From contig NZ_JACYVH010000003.1 in assembly GCF_014842255.1 (NCBI RefSeq), positions 186,001-250,000 on the forward strand: a DNA stretch of 64,000 bases, read 5' to 3'. The DNA is from Frigoribacterium sp. CFBP 13712. Its GTDB lineage: Bacteria; Actinomycetota; Actinomycetes; Actinomycetales; Microbacteriaceae. The notes beneath the pieces are model-generated. The model was not told where the DNA came from, did not search any database, and was given only the letters and a program-made list of their open reading frames with translations. Within the stretch, counting starts at the first letter, position 1. The number at the start of each line of letters is the position of its first letter. Shown here one piece after another: positions 54,960-63,049 of this stretch. Made by a program: the position numbers and the translations under genes.

Positions 54960-56576
54960 GTGCCCTCCCGTGTGACCGAGCTCCGTCTGCCCCTCTGGTT
55001 GGCCCTCGTCGTGGCCCTGTTCGCCGGGCCAGTCCTCGACGCGGGGTTCCCCGACGGCGACGTCTGGGCGCTGACCTTCGTCGGCATCGGCCTGGTGCTC
55101 GTCGCGCTGAGGGGCCGCCGAGCCGGCAGCGCGTTCCTGGTCGGGCTGGTCGCGGGGCTGTCGTTCTATCTCATCCACATCCAGTGGGCCACGCTCTTCC
55201 TCGGCGTGGTGCCGTGGGCGGCGCTGGCGGGTCTCGAGGCGTTGTTCTTCGCCGGGGGAGCCGTGCTCATCACCCTGGCCTACCGCTGGGTGCCCGTCGT
55301 CTGGCCCGGCACGCTCGGGCGCGCGCTGCTGCTGCCCGTCGTCGTGGCCGGGCTGTGGACCCTCCGCGAGTTCATCGCCGGCAACTGGCCCTACGGCGGC
55401 TTCGCCTGGGGCAGGGTCGCCCTGAGCCAGTCCGAGAGCCCGTTCAAGGGTCTCGTCGCCTATCTCGGCATCTCGGGCCTGAGCTTCCTGATGGTCGCCG
55501 TCGTCGCCGTCCTGATCGAACTGGCGCTGCTCAGCACCGTCCGGGGTTCGACGCGGGTCCTGGCCGGTGCCACCGTGATCGCGGCGGCGCTGGCGGTCCC
55601 CGCGTGGCCGACCTTCACCGACGGCACGGCGACGATCGCGGGTGTCCAGGGCAACGGCAAGGCCGGCTACTTCGACTCGGCGGATCGCGCCTACGGCGAC
55701 CTGACCGACTCGCAGGTGCTGGCGATGCAGGGTCTCGACCCCGCCGCGAACGACCTCGACCTGATCGTCTGGCCCGAGGGCGGCAGCGACCGCGATCCGA
55801 CCCGGGACGAGTTCGGTCGCTACGTCTTCGACGCCATCAACCGGGGCTACGGCGCGCCGCTGCTGTCGGGGGTCATCACCGAGAGCCCCGACGGCGAGAC
55901 GACGTACAACTCGTCGATCCTGTGGGACGACGGCGAGGTCGTCGGCCAGTACGACAAGAAGCACCCGGTGCCCTTCGGCGAGTACGTGCCCGATCGCGCG
56001 TTCTGGCGTCCGTTCGCACCCGAGCTGATCGACCTGATCGGCCGCGACTACACGCCGGGCACGCGCGACGAGGCGATCGATGTGGGCGACTTCGTGGCGG
56101 GCATCTCCATCTGCTTCGACATCGTCGACGACCAGCTGATCACGAACATGATGGATCAGGGCGCCCAGGTCATCGTCGCGCAGACCAACAACGCCGACTT
56201 CGGGTCGAGACCCGGGCAGACCGACGAGAACGAGCAGCAGCTCGCCATCGCCAAGATGCGGGCCATCCAGACGGCCCGATCGGTCGTCAACGTGTCGACC
56301 GTCGCCTCCACCCGGGTCATCGACGCACACGGCGACGTCGTCGACGGGACGCGCGACTACGAGCCGGGCACGATGGTCACCACGGTCGATCTGGGCACGG
56401 GCACGACCCCTGCCGTCGTCGCGAGCCGGGCGATCGAACTGCTCGTGTCGTTCTTCGGCCTCGCCACGCTCCTGATGGCCGGTCTGTGGAGGGGCCGACG
56501 CCGGGCCGCCCGTGACACCGCGAACGGCCCCGTCACCACGATCCGTGGCGGTGACGGGGCCGTCCTGGTGCGCTGA
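54960..56576 (+). CDS. lnt: Apolipoprotein N-acyltransferase
   Basis: 538 residues. Seven or so membrane helices in the first ~220 residues, then a nitrilase domain with catalytic Glu273 (WPEGGS), Lys333 (YDKKHPVPFGEYVP) and Cys385 (GISICFD), and a last C-terminal helix. It N-acylates the lipid-modified Cys of lipoproteins at the membrane outer face, consistent with the lipoproteins encoded in this window. Its last 18 codons are made of a terminator-like inverted repeat. Confidence 0.93.
   Translation: MPSRVTELRLPLWLALVVALFAGPVLDAGFPDGDVWALTFVGIGLVLVALRGRRAGSAFLVGLVAGLSFYLIHIQWATLFLGVVPWAALAGLEALFFAGGAVLITLAYRWVPVVWPGTLGRALLLPVVVAGLWTLREFIAGNWPYGGFAWGRVALSQSESPFKGLVAYLGISGLSFLMVAVVAVLIELALLSTVRGSTRVLAGATVIAAALAVPAWPTFTDGTATIAGVQGNGKAGYFDSADRAYGDLTDSQVLAMQGLDPAANDLDLIVWPEGGSDRDPTRDEFGRYVFDAINRGYGAPLLSGVITESPDGETTYNSSILWDDGEVVGQYDKKHPVPFGEYVPDRAFWRPFAPELIDLIGRDYTPGTRDEAIDVGDFVAGISICFDIVDDQLITNMMDQGAQVIVAQTNNADFGSRPGQTDENEQQLAIAKMRAIQTARSVVNVSTVASTRVIDAHGDVVDGTRDYEPGTMVTTVDLGTGTTPAVVASRAIELLVSFFGLATLLMAGLWRGRRRAARDTANGPVTTIRGGDGAVLVR
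56524..56563. terminator. Terminator-like hairpin inside the end of lnt
   Basis: ACGGCCCCGTCACC (56524-56537) pairs exactly with GGTGACGGGGCCGT (56550-56563), a 14-bp stem. It lies within the last codons of lnt, between convergent lnt and rbpA, so either the reading frame has extended into the terminator or the terminator formed within the gene. Confidence 0.75.
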
Positions 56577-56588
56577 CCGGGCTGCGGC

Positions 56589-56954
56589 TCAGGCGCCGAT
56601 CTTCACCTGACCCTTGCGGGCCCGGAGGAAGTCGAGCCGCTCTTGCAGCAGCTCCTCGAGCTCGTCGCGCGTGCGACGCTCGAGCAGCATGTCCCAGTGC
56701 GACCTCGGAACCTTCACGTCGGCCTCGTCGATCTCGACGAGCTTCCCGTCGGCCGTCAGAAGACGCCCCTCCAGGCCGCTCTTCGGCGACTGCCAGATGT
56801 CGGGGATGTCCGCATCGGCGGCGAACACCATCTCGAACGTCGTGCCGTCGGTCGTCTGGTAGACGGCCTTCTTGCGGGGCGAGAATTCGACGCCCTCTTC
56901 GCTCTGCAGGCTCTGACTACCCAGTCTCATACCGCGCAAACTGCGATCTGCCAT
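56589..56954 (-). CDS. rbpA: RNA polymerase-binding protein RbpA
   Basis: 121 residues. Matches RbpA: N-terminal MADRSLRGMRLGSQSLQSEEGVEFSPRK, core RKKAVYQTTDGTTFEMVFAADADIPDIWQ and the sigma-interacting helix VKVPRSHWDMLLERRTRDELEELLQERLDFLRARKG. It stabilises the housekeeping sigma-RNAP complex. No cysteines, so the zinc site of some homologues is absent. Ribosome site GAGAGGAGACC. Two tandem TTCACAGTGC repeats lie 75-95 bases upstream. Confidence 0.96.
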   Translation of the reverse strand: MADRSLRGMRLGSQSLQSEEGVEFSPRKKAVYQTTDGTTFEMVFAADADIPDIWQSPKSGLEGRLLTADGKLVEIDEADVKVPRSHWDMLLERRTRDELEELLQERLDFLRARKGQVKIGA

Positions 56955-57028
56955 TGTGTGGTCTCCTCTCGCGGTGCAATCTCCCGTTGTAACCCGGAAT
57001 TCGGTGCGGTTGTTTCGCCCGACGGCCT

Positions 57029-57049
57029 TTCACAGTGCCTTCACAGTGC
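57029..57049. promoter_or_regulatory. Tandem TTCACAGTGC direct repeats upstream of rbpA
   Basis: TTCACAGTGC occurs at 57029-57038 and again at 57040-57049, an 11-base period that puts both on the same helix face. They lie between the GDPD stop and rbpA start, where an activator or repressor site would be expected. Confidence 0.45.
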
Positions 57050-57061
57050 GGAGATGCCTGG

Positions 57062-57841
57062 TCAACGCAGTTCTTCGAGTGCCAGATCCACCCGATCGGT
57101 GACGATCCCGGCGACCCCGAGCGCGACGAGGCGGTGCATGTCGACGGGGTCGTCGACCGTCCAGACATGGATCTCGACCCCGACCGAGGCGAGGTCCGCG
57201 ACCCGCCGGGCGGTCACGATCGTGACCGGCCCTCGCCGTTCGGGCACCTGGATCGCCCCGCAGCCCGCGAGCACCGTGGCGAGCAGACGGCGTCGGACGG
57301 ATCGGAGGGGGATCACCCCGATCAGGACGGCCGAGACGACGAGACGAGACGAGGCCGAGGTGGCGACACCCGGCAGCCCGGCCACCGTGCGGGCGCGGCG
57401 CGACTGGTCGAACGACGTCACCAGAACGCGATCGACGGCACCGGCCCGGCGGATGGCCTGGATGGTCGGCTCGACGGCGTCGTCCGACTTCACGTCGATG
57501 TTGAAACACGTCTCGGGGAACGCGTCGAGCGCCTCGACGAGGGAGGGCATGGTCTGGTCGTCGGGCAGGCGGATGCTGGAGACCTCCGACCAGTCGAGGT
57601 CGAGGAGGCGCTGGTCGCGACCTGCGAGTCGTCGCAGGTCGGCGTCGTGGCTGATGACCGCGACCCCGTCGCGCGTGGCGTGCACGTCGGTCTCGAGGTA
57701 GTCGGCACCGATGGCGATCGCCTGCGCGAATGCGAGCATGGTGTTCTCGGGCGCCGTGGTGTGCAGTCCGCGATGGGCGAGCAGGCGGGGCGTCTCGGGG
57801 TCGAACCACCGGGTGGGGCGATCAGCCGCGTGCGTCGTCAC
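57062..57841 (-). CDS. Glycerophosphodiester phosphodiesterase
   Basis: 259 residues. GDPD active site: LAHRGLHTTAPENT with His23, Arg24 and Glu32, LETDVHATRDG with Glu50 and Asp52, and VISHD with catalytic His65; the C-terminal VHVWTVDD-like box reads IHVWTVDDP. Cytoplasmic, no signal. Hydrolyses glycerophosphodiesters to glycerol-3-phosphate and alcohols. The GTG start overlaps the SPFH stop (GTGA), so it is the last gene of an NfeD-SPFH-GDPD operon. Confidence 0.92.
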   Translation of the reverse strand: MTTHAADRPTRWFDPETPRLLAHRGLHTTAPENTMLAFAQAIAIGADYLETDVHATRDGVAVISHDADLRRLAGRDQRLLDLDWSEVSSIRLPDDQTMPSLVEALDAFPETCFNIDVKSDDAVEPTIQAIRRAGAVDRVLVTSFDQSRRARTVAGLPGVATSASSRLVVSAVLIGVIPLRSVRRRLLATVLAGCGAIQVPERRGPVTIVTARRVADLASVGVEIHVWTVDDPVDMHRLVALGVAGIVTDRVDLALEELR

Positions 57842-58959
57842 GGTCGGTCGCTCGGGGGAGTCGCCGACCCGTCGTCCGATCCGTTCGGGGCGGCGGTCGG
57901 GCCGTCGGCCGATCCGCTCGCCGGGTCGACGGAGCCGGGCTCGGTCACGGTCGGGAATCCGAGGTCGGGTTCCGATCCGAGGTCGACCGTGCTCGCCAGA
58001 TCGGGTGTGGCGTCCATGTCCGCCACCGACGGCCCGGGCCGGGGCACCCAGCCCGGTGCGTCGGGGTTCTTGGGAGCGAAGAAGCCCGAGCCGATGCCCT
58101 TCAGGGCCTCGGTCAGCTCGCTCGGGATGATCCAGAGCTTGTTCGCCGACCCGTCGGCCAGCTTCGGGAGGGTCTGCAGGTACTGATAGGCCAGCAGCTT
58201 GGGGTCGGGATCGCCGGCGTGGATGGCGTTGAAGACGGTCTGGATCGCCTCCGCCTCGCCCTGGGCTCGGAGCACCTGCGCCTTCGCATCGCCCTCGGCT
58301 CGGAGGATCGCCGACTGACGCATGCCCTCGGCCTCGAGGATCTGCGACTGCTTCGTCCCCTCGGCCGTGAGGATGGCTGCACGTCGGTTCCGCTCGGCGC
58401 GCATCTGCTGCTCCATCGAGTCCTGGATCGACAGGGGCGGATCGATGGCCTTGAGCTCGACGCGGCCGACCCGGATGCCCCATTTGCCGGTGGCCTCGTC
58501 GAGGACCACCCGCAGCTGCCCGTTGATGTTGTCGCGACTGGTCAGCGCCTCCTCGAGGTTCAGACCGCCGACGACGTTCCGGAGGGTCGTCGTGGTGAGC
58601 TGCTCGACGGCCCCGAGGTAGTTGGCGATCTCGTAGGTGGCCGCGCGGGCGTCGGTCACCTGGAAGTACACGACGGTGTCGATCGACACCACCAGGTTGT
58701 CTTCCGTGATGACCGGCTGGGGCGGGAACGACACCACCTGCTCGCGCATGTCGATCAGCGGCCGGACGCGGTCGATGAACGGCACGAGCAGATTCAGACC
58801 CGGGTTGAGCGTCTTGTGATAGCGGCCGAGTCGTTCGACGACACCGGCGCTGGCCTGGGGGATGATCCGCACGGCCCGGAAGAGCACGACCAGGACGAGC
58901 ACGACGACGATGGCGACCACCACGATCGTGGCGACGGTGGCGGGGGTGACGGAATCCAT
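57838..58959 (-). CDS. SPFH/Band 7 membrane protein (QmcA/stomatin-like)
   Basis: 373 residues. N-terminal helix (about 10-30), then a Band 7 domain: QASAGVVERLGRYHKTLNPGLN, DMREQVVSFPPQPVITEDN, TTTLRNVVGGLNLEEAL. A coiled-coil Ala/Glu-rich region (AEGTKQSQILEAEG) follows, and the last ~80 residues are a Pro/Asp/Ser low-complexity tail. Forms membrane scaffolds; pairs with NfeD encoded 3 bases upstream. Confidence 0.9.
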   Translation of the reverse strand: MDSVTPATVATIVVVAIVVVLVLVVLFRAVRIIPQASAGVVERLGRYHKTLNPGLNLLVPFIDRVRPLIDMREQVVSFPPQPVITEDNLVVSIDTVVYFQVTDARAATYEIANYLGAVEQLTTTTLRNVVGGLNLEEALTSRDNINGQLRVVLDEATGKWGIRVGRVELKAIDPPLSIQDSMEQQMRAERNRRAAILTAEGTKQSQILEAEGMRQSAILRAEGDAKAQVLRAQGEAEAIQTVFNAIHAGDPDPKLLAYQYLQTLPKLADGSANKLWIIPSELTEALKGIGSGFFAPKNPDAPGWVPRPGPSVADMDATPDLASTVDLGSEPDLGFPTVTEPGSVDPASGSADGPTAAPNGSDDGSATPPSDRP

Positions 58960-58962
58960 GGG

Positions 58963-59442
58963 CTAGTCCCTTCGCACGGGGACGACGAGAGCGGTCGACC
59001 CCTGGATGGCGGTCACGACGACCGGCGCGCCGGTGTCGAGAGGTGTGATGGACTCGCCCGGCATCGGGGGAGTCGTGAGCAGTCGGGCGGTCCACGTGTC
59101 GCCGTTGGTCAGCTTGACCTGCCCGGCGTCGAGCCCGATGGGCACGACGACCGTGCCATGCAGCCCGAGCAGGGCCTCGATGTTGCTCGGCGTCGGATCC
59201 CCGCCCTTCTTCAGCGCCTTGAGCAGAGCCGGCCGCACGGTGAAGAGCAGGAGGACGGCGACGATGCCGCCGGTGACGATCTGCAGCCACCACGGTGCGC
59301 CGAGCAGACCGGAGACGAGTCCGCCGCCGCTCCCGATGGCGAGCATGAGGAACGTGAGCTCGAGGGTGGTGACCTCGATCACCACGAAGAGGAGGATCAG
59401 CGCGATCCAGATGATCCATGCGTACTGGGCGACGACGTCCAT
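58963..59442 (-). CDS. NfeD family membrane protein
   Basis: 159 residues. Four membrane helices (first near 7-27, WIIWIALILLFVVIEV) and a C-terminal OB-fold (LLGLHGTVVVPIGL, ALVVPVRRD). Works with SPFH proteins in membrane microdomains. Start ATG 59442 follows GGGAGG; a TACTTT box near 59475-59480 on the minus strand is a possible -10. First gene of the three-gene operon. Confidence 0.9.
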   Translation of the reverse strand: MDVVAQYAWIIWIALILLFVVIEVTTLELTFLMLAIGSGGGLVSGLLGAPWWLQIVTGGIVAVLLLFTVRPALLKALKKGGDPTPSNIEALLGLHGTVVVPIGLDAGQVKLTNGDTWTARLLTTPPMPGESITPLDTGAPVVVTAIQGSTALVVPVRRD

Positions 59443-59512
59443 CCCCGAACCTCCCTCAGTTCCCCTGTTATGGAAAAGTATCACCTCCCACCGACGTCGA
59501 GTAGGTGCTTGG

Positions 59513-59518
59513 TAGTCT
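59513..59518 (+). promoter_or_regulatory. Probable -10 of the SDR-Nudix operon
   Basis: TAGTCT in the gap divergent from nfeD. It would give a ~100-base leader that contains the imperfect element copy at 59535-59570. Confidence 0.4.
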
Positions 59519-59534
59519 CGGGGCTGGTCCTCAG

Positions 59535-59570
59535 GGAGGCGCGCTCCGTCGAGATCGACGTCGCACCTCC
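59535..59570. repeat. Imperfect inverted copy of the GAGGAGGCGCG element in an mRNA leader
   Basis: GGAGGCGCG (59535-59543) faces CGCACCTCC (59562-59570), one mismatch. Unlike the other copies it lies upstream of a gene, in the leader of the SDR gene. Confidence 0.6.
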
Positions 59571-59624
59571 TCGGCGCCCCGCAGCATCCGCACCCCGTTC
59601 CGCCCGCTCAGTCAGGAGTACGCC

Positions 59625-60392
59625 TTGTCCAACCCCCTCGCCGCCGGCTCGTTGTCCGGCGCCCGTGCCCTCGTCACCGGTTCATCGCGCGGCATCGGCG
59701 CCGACACGATCGCGTACCTGGCCGAGGCCGGTGCCAAGGTCGTCGTCAACTACCGCAATAAAGAGCGCCGGGCGCTGCAGCTCGTCGACAAGATCGAGGC
59801 CGCCGGGGGAGAGGCCATCGCGATCGGGGCCGACCTCACCGATCCCGAGAGCGTCCGGGGCATGTTCGCCACGGTGGGCGAGCGCTTCGGCGGGCTCGAC
59901 ATCCTCGTGATGAACGCCTCCGGCGGCATGGAGAGCGGCATGGCCGAGGACTACGCCCTCAAGCTCAACCGCGACGCCCAGGTGGAGCTGCTGACCGCCG
60001 CGCTGCCGCTGCTGGCCCCGGGTTCGCGGGTCGTCTTCGTCACCAGCCACCAGGCGCACTTCATCGAGACGACCGAGACGATGCCCGAGTACCTGCCCGT
60101 CGCCCTCAGCAAGCGGGCCGGCGAAGACGCCCTGCGCGCGATGATCCCGCAGCTCGAGGCGGCCGGCGTCGAGTTCGTCGTGGTCTCCGGCGACATGATC
60201 GAGGGCACCATCACGGCGACCCTCCTCGAGCGCTCGAACCCAGGCGCCATCTCGTCGCGCAAGGAGAGCGCCGGCAAGCTGTACAACGTCGCCGAGTTCG
60301 CGGCGGAGGTCGCATCTGCGGCCGTCGACCCGGTGCCGACCGATCACACCCGTTATGTCGGAGACACGAGCGACTTCGCGCCCCTGTCATGA
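59625..60392 (+). CDS. SDR family oxidoreductase with FabI-like active-site spacing
   Basis: 255 residues. FabG-like cofactor motif TGSSRGIG (18-25) and NASGG, but the catalytic Tyr156 and Lys163 are six residues apart (Y-x6-K, as in enoyl reductase FabI) instead of three. Ser141 precedes them. TTG start at 59625 with AGGAG six bases upstream; longer frame rejected. Overlaps the Nudix gene in an ATGA junction. Widespread in actinobacteria; reaction not established. Confidence 0.85.
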   Translation: MSNPLAAGSLSGARALVTGSSRGIGADTIAYLAEAGAKVVVNYRNKERRALQLVDKIEAAGGEAIAIGADLTDPESVRGMFATVGERFGGLDILVMNASGGMESGMAEDYALKLNRDAQVELLTAALPLLAPGSRVVFVTSHQAHFIETTETMPEYLPVALSKRAGEDALRAMIPQLEAAGVEFVVVSGDMIEGTITATLLERSNPGAISSRKESAGKLYNVAEFAAEVASAAVDPVPTDHTRYVGDTSDFAPLS

Positions 60393-60844
60393 CCGAGCGG
60401 GTCGTCCGGGCGACGTCTCGGTTGATAGTCGTCGACGACGACGGCCGGGTCCTGCTCATGCTGACCAAGGCCCCCGACACCAGCGGCGTCGCCCGCTGGA
60501 TCACACCCGGCGGGGGAGTCGACCCGGGTGAGACCCAGGCCGAAGCGGCCATCCGGGAGCTCCGCGAGGAGACCGGTCAGATCATCACCGACCCGGGCGA
60601 CGTCGTGTACGTCGAGGACTTCGTCGTCCCGTGGGACGACGCTGATCACACGCACGGTCACGCCGAGTTCTTCATCGTCAGACTGCCGCATTTCGAGATC
60701 GACGACGCCGGCTGGACGGACGACGAACGCGTCGACATCCTCGAGTCGCGCTGGTTCACGATCGACGAGCTCGACGGACTCGACGCGGCCGACGACGCCG
60801 TCGAACCGGCGGCGCTCGTGCCGCTGCTGCGCCGCATCCTCTGA
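60389..60844 (+). CDS. Nudix hydrolase
   Basis: 151 residues. Complete Nudix box GGGVDPGETQAEAAIRELREETG (residues about 43-65) and the substrate part EWD-like ESRWFTIDEL. Hydrolyses a nucleoside diphosphate derivative; specific substrate unknown. Overlaps the SDR gene by four bases and ends at a hairpin. Confidence 0.9.
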   Translation: MTERVVRATSRLIVVDDDGRVLLMLTKAPDTSGVARWITPGGGVDPGETQAEAAIRELREETGQIITDPGDVVYVEDFVVPWDDADHTHGHAEFFIVRLPHFEIDDAGWTDDERVDILESRWFTIDELDGLDAADDAVEPAALVPLLRRIL

Positions 60845-60881
60845 GTCGTTCCTCGACCGAGACCCCTTCTCGGCCGACTCA
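60842..60881 (+). terminator. Hairpin at the Nudix stop codon
   Basis: TGAGTCG (60842-60848, including the stop codon) faces CGACTCA (60875-60881), with an inner CCGAGA/TCTCGG stem (60857-60862 and 60868-60873). A bulged but stable hairpin likely ending the SDR-Nudix transcript. Confidence 0.65.
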
Positions 60882-60890
60882 GCACTGCGC

Positions 60891-60910
60891 TGATAATGCA
60901 CATTATGTCA
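60891..60910. promoter_or_regulatory. AT-rich palindrome, possible FUR-family operator
   Basis: TGATAATGCACATTATGTCA is an inverted repeat (ATAATG/CATTAT arms around CA) and unusually AT-rich for this chromosome. It includes GATAAT, a good -10, about 65 bases before the gene at 60963. Confidence 0.5.
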
Positions 60911-60935
60911 GCTTGCCGATCTCGAACACCCCTCT

Positions 60936-60948
60936 CGCGCCTCCTCGG
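60936..60948. repeat. Single arm of the GAGGAGGCGCG element upstream of the gene at 60963
   Basis: CGCGCCTCCTCGG lies 15 bases before the ATG; here the element is in a 5' leader. Confidence 0.5.
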
Positions 60949-60962
60949 TGTTGGCTCGACGC

Positions 60963-61466
60963 ATGACCAGCGCACCCCATGCACGCGACGCACACGACGA
61001 CGAGCGAGACGGCCCCGACGGTCGGCACCGCCGACCGGAGGGCCTCGACGACGCGACCGTCGACGCCCTCGGCGAGCTCTCGGCGGCCCTCGAGGTCGTC
61101 GAACAGGCCCGAGGGTTCCTCTACGGATTCCACCGGCTGACCGGCAAGGCCGACCTGGCCCTCGGCGACGCCGTCGAGAAGCTGCGGGCGGCCGGGCACG
61201 GCGAGATCGCCGACCAGCTCGACCGGGAGCTGATCGGACGCAACGTGATCGACGGGCGATGGACCTTCCAGATCGTCGAGGACTACGACGACGGCTACTA
61301 CGCGCTGTTCCAGGAGAGCGAGAAGAACGCTCGTGATGCTCTCGCCGGCGGCAGGAGACATCTGTTCGAGGCGGAGATGAAGGAGGCGCGGCGCACGCCG
61401 GGCCATCGCCACCATGCAGCGCTCCCCCACGACCCCGACGACGGGGAACCCCACGGTCCCGCCTGA
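60963..61466 (+). CDS. Conserved hypothetical protein
   Basis: 167 residues, mostly helical and charged, no membrane segment. N-terminal DAHDDERDGPDGRHRRPEGLDDATVDALGELSAALEVVEQARG and C-terminal FQIVEDYDDGYYALFQESEKNARDALAGGRRHLFEAEMKEARR resemble a conserved actinobacterial family of unknown function. ATG 60963 is preferred to TTG 60948. Its promoter region holds an AT-rich palindrome. Next gene folE begins 12 bases after its stop; whether it belongs with the folate genes is uncertain. Confidence 0.75.
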   Translation: MTSAPHARDAHDDERDGPDGRHRRPEGLDDATVDALGELSAALEVVEQARGFLYGFHRLTGKADLALGDAVEKLRAAGHGEIADQLDRELIGRNVIDGRWTFQIVEDYDDGYYALFQESEKNARDALAGGRRHLFEAEMKEARRTPGHRHHAALPHDPDDGEPHGPA

Positions 61467-61478
61467 GATGATGTCGGC

Positions 61479-62072
61479 ATGACGCCGATCGATCAGCCCC
61501 GAATCGAGGCCGCCGTCCGCGAGCTGCTGGCCGCCGTCGGCGAGGACCTCGCCCGTCCCGGCCTGGAGGCCACGCCGCGACGGGTCGCCGAGTCGTACGC
61601 GGAGTTCTTCTCCGGTGTCGGAGTGGACGCCGCGCAGGTCGTCCGCGACAGCGTCGTCGCCGCCGGAGCCGAGCAGTCGGGCGAGCTCGTGATCGTCCGC
61701 GACATCCGCTTCCGCTCGATGTGCGAGCACCACCTGCTCCCCTTCGTGGGCGTCGCCCACGTCGCCTACGTGCCCGGGCGCGAGATCGTCGGGTTGGGGG
61801 CGCTCCCCCGCCTGGTCGACACCGTGGCGTCGCGCGCCCAGCTGCAGGAGCGTCTCGGCGAGGAGATCGCGCAGGCGCTGAGCGACGGCGCCGAACCGAC
61901 CGGGGTGCTCGTCGTGCTCGACGCCGCGCACGGCTGCGTCACCACCCGCGGGCCGCGCCAGAGCGGCAGCAGCACGGTGACCCTGGCGAGCCGGGGCTCA
62001 CTGACCGACCCTGCGGCGAGGGCGGAGGCGATGGCGCTGATCGGCGCCCCGCACGACGGGCGCTCGGCGTGA
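61479..62072 (+). CDS. folE: GTP cyclohydrolase I FolE
   Basis: 197 residues. Zinc ligands Cys82 and His85 region (RSMCEHHLLPFVGVAHVAYVP) and Cys153 (HGCVTTRG), with LPRLVDTVASRAQLQERL. Makes dihydroneopterin triphosphate from GTP, the first step of folate synthesis. Starts ATG 61479; a weak GATGAT lies 6 bases upstream. Overlaps folP2-like gene by four bases (GTGA). Confidence 0.95.
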   Translation: MTPIDQPRIEAAVRELLAAVGEDLARPGLEATPRRVAESYAEFFSGVGVDAAQVVRDSVVAAGAEQSGELVIVRDIRFRSMCEHHLLPFVGVAHVAYVPGREIVGLGALPRLVDTVASRAQLQERLGEEIAQALSDGAEPTGVLVVLDAAHGCVTTRGPRQSGSSTVTLASRGSLTDPAARAEAMALIGAPHDGRSA

Positions 62073-63049
62073 CGGCGTCACCCGACCGGTGGGTCGAGGG
62101 CGCTACGGCCCCCTTCCTCCCCCCGCTGCACTCCCCCGTGCGACGGATCGGCCGGCGCACGTTCGACTTCTCCCGTCAGGTCGCGGTGATGGCGATCGTG
62201 AACCGCACCCCCGACTCGTTCTTCGACCAGGGCGCCACCTTCGCCCTCGACCGGGCCGTCGCGGCCGCCGTCCAGGCCGCCGACGACGGCGCCGACTGGG
62301 TCGACATCGGCGGTGTGCCGTTCGCGCCCGGGCCCGAGCTGCCCGGTGCTGAGGAGCTCGAGAGGGTCCTCCCGGTGGTCCGGGCCCTCTCGGCCCGCTC
62401 CGACGTCGTCGTCTCGGTCGACACCTTCCGGGCCGACGTCGCCGAGGCGGTCATCGCGGCCGGAGCCGGCGTGATCAACGACACCACGGGGCTGCACGAC
62501 CCGCGGCTGGCCGACGTCGTCGCCGACAGCGACGCGACGCTCGTGATCACCCACAGCCTGGCCGCACCGCGCCGTCCCCACCCGAGTCCGCACTACGACG
62601 ACGTGACCGTCGAGGTGATCGACTTCCTCCGCCGGCGGGTCGACCTCGCCCTCGAGCACGGCGTCCCCCTCGAGCGCATCGTGGTCGACCCGGGCCACGA
62701 TCTGAACAAGACGACGCGGCACACCCTCGACGTGACGCGCCGACTCGCCGAGGTCGCGGCTCTCGGCCACCCCGTGCTCGCCGCCGTGTCGAACAAGGAC
62801 TTCATCGGCGAATCGCTCGGGCGAGAGAAGCCCGACCGCCTGCCGGGTTCGTTGGCCGCGGCGACGGTGAGCATCATGCTCGGCGCCCGCATCGTCCGCA
62901 TGCACGACGTCAGAGCGGCCGTCGACGCCGTCCGCATGGTCGAGGCCATCGCGGGCTGGCGCGAGCCCGTCCGCGAGGTGCACAACCTGGGCCCCGAGTC
63001 CGCCCCTCGAGCCGGCGGGGTCTCCGACGCCGAGGAGGCGCGCTCATGA
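62069..63049 (+). CDS. Dihydropteroate synthase homologue of the FolP2 type
   Basis: 326 residues. The start of the barrel reads VAVMAIVNRTPDSFFDQGATF and DIGGVPFAPGPE, as in mycobacterial FolP2, rather than NVTPDSFSDGG and the ESTRPG motif of true DHPS. FolP2 of Mycobacterium lacks DHPS activity, so function here is uncertain. C-terminus SDAEEARS is encoded by a copy of the element. GTG start overlaps folE, stop overlaps the next gene (ATGA). Confidence 0.85.
   Translation: MTASPDRWVEGATAPFLPPLHSPVRRIGRRTFDFSRQVAVMAIVNRTPDSFFDQGATFALDRAVAAAVQAADDGADWVDIGGVPFAPGPELPGAEELERVLPVVRALSARSDVVVSVDTFRADVAEAVIAAGAGVINDTTGLHDPRLADVVADSDATLVITHSLAAPRRPHPSPHYDDVTVEVIDFLRRRVDLALEHGVPLERIVVDPGHDLNKTTRHTLDVTRRLAEVAALGHPVLAAVSNKDFIGESLGREKPDRLPGSLAAATVSIMLGARIVRMHDVRAAVDAVRMVEAIAGWREPVREVHNLGPESAPRAGGVSDAEEARS
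63031..63042. repeat. Single arm of the GAGGAGGCGCG element at the end of the folP2-like gene
   Basis: CGAGGAGGCGCG encodes EEAR in the last codons, 2 codons before the stop. Confidence 0.45.

Noticed and set aside
57062-59419. A 785-codon minus-strand frame joining GDPD to upstream sequence
   Set aside because: The upstream part is a different frame of the SPFH and NfeD genes; the GDPD start is the GTG at 57841 with a GTGA overlap.
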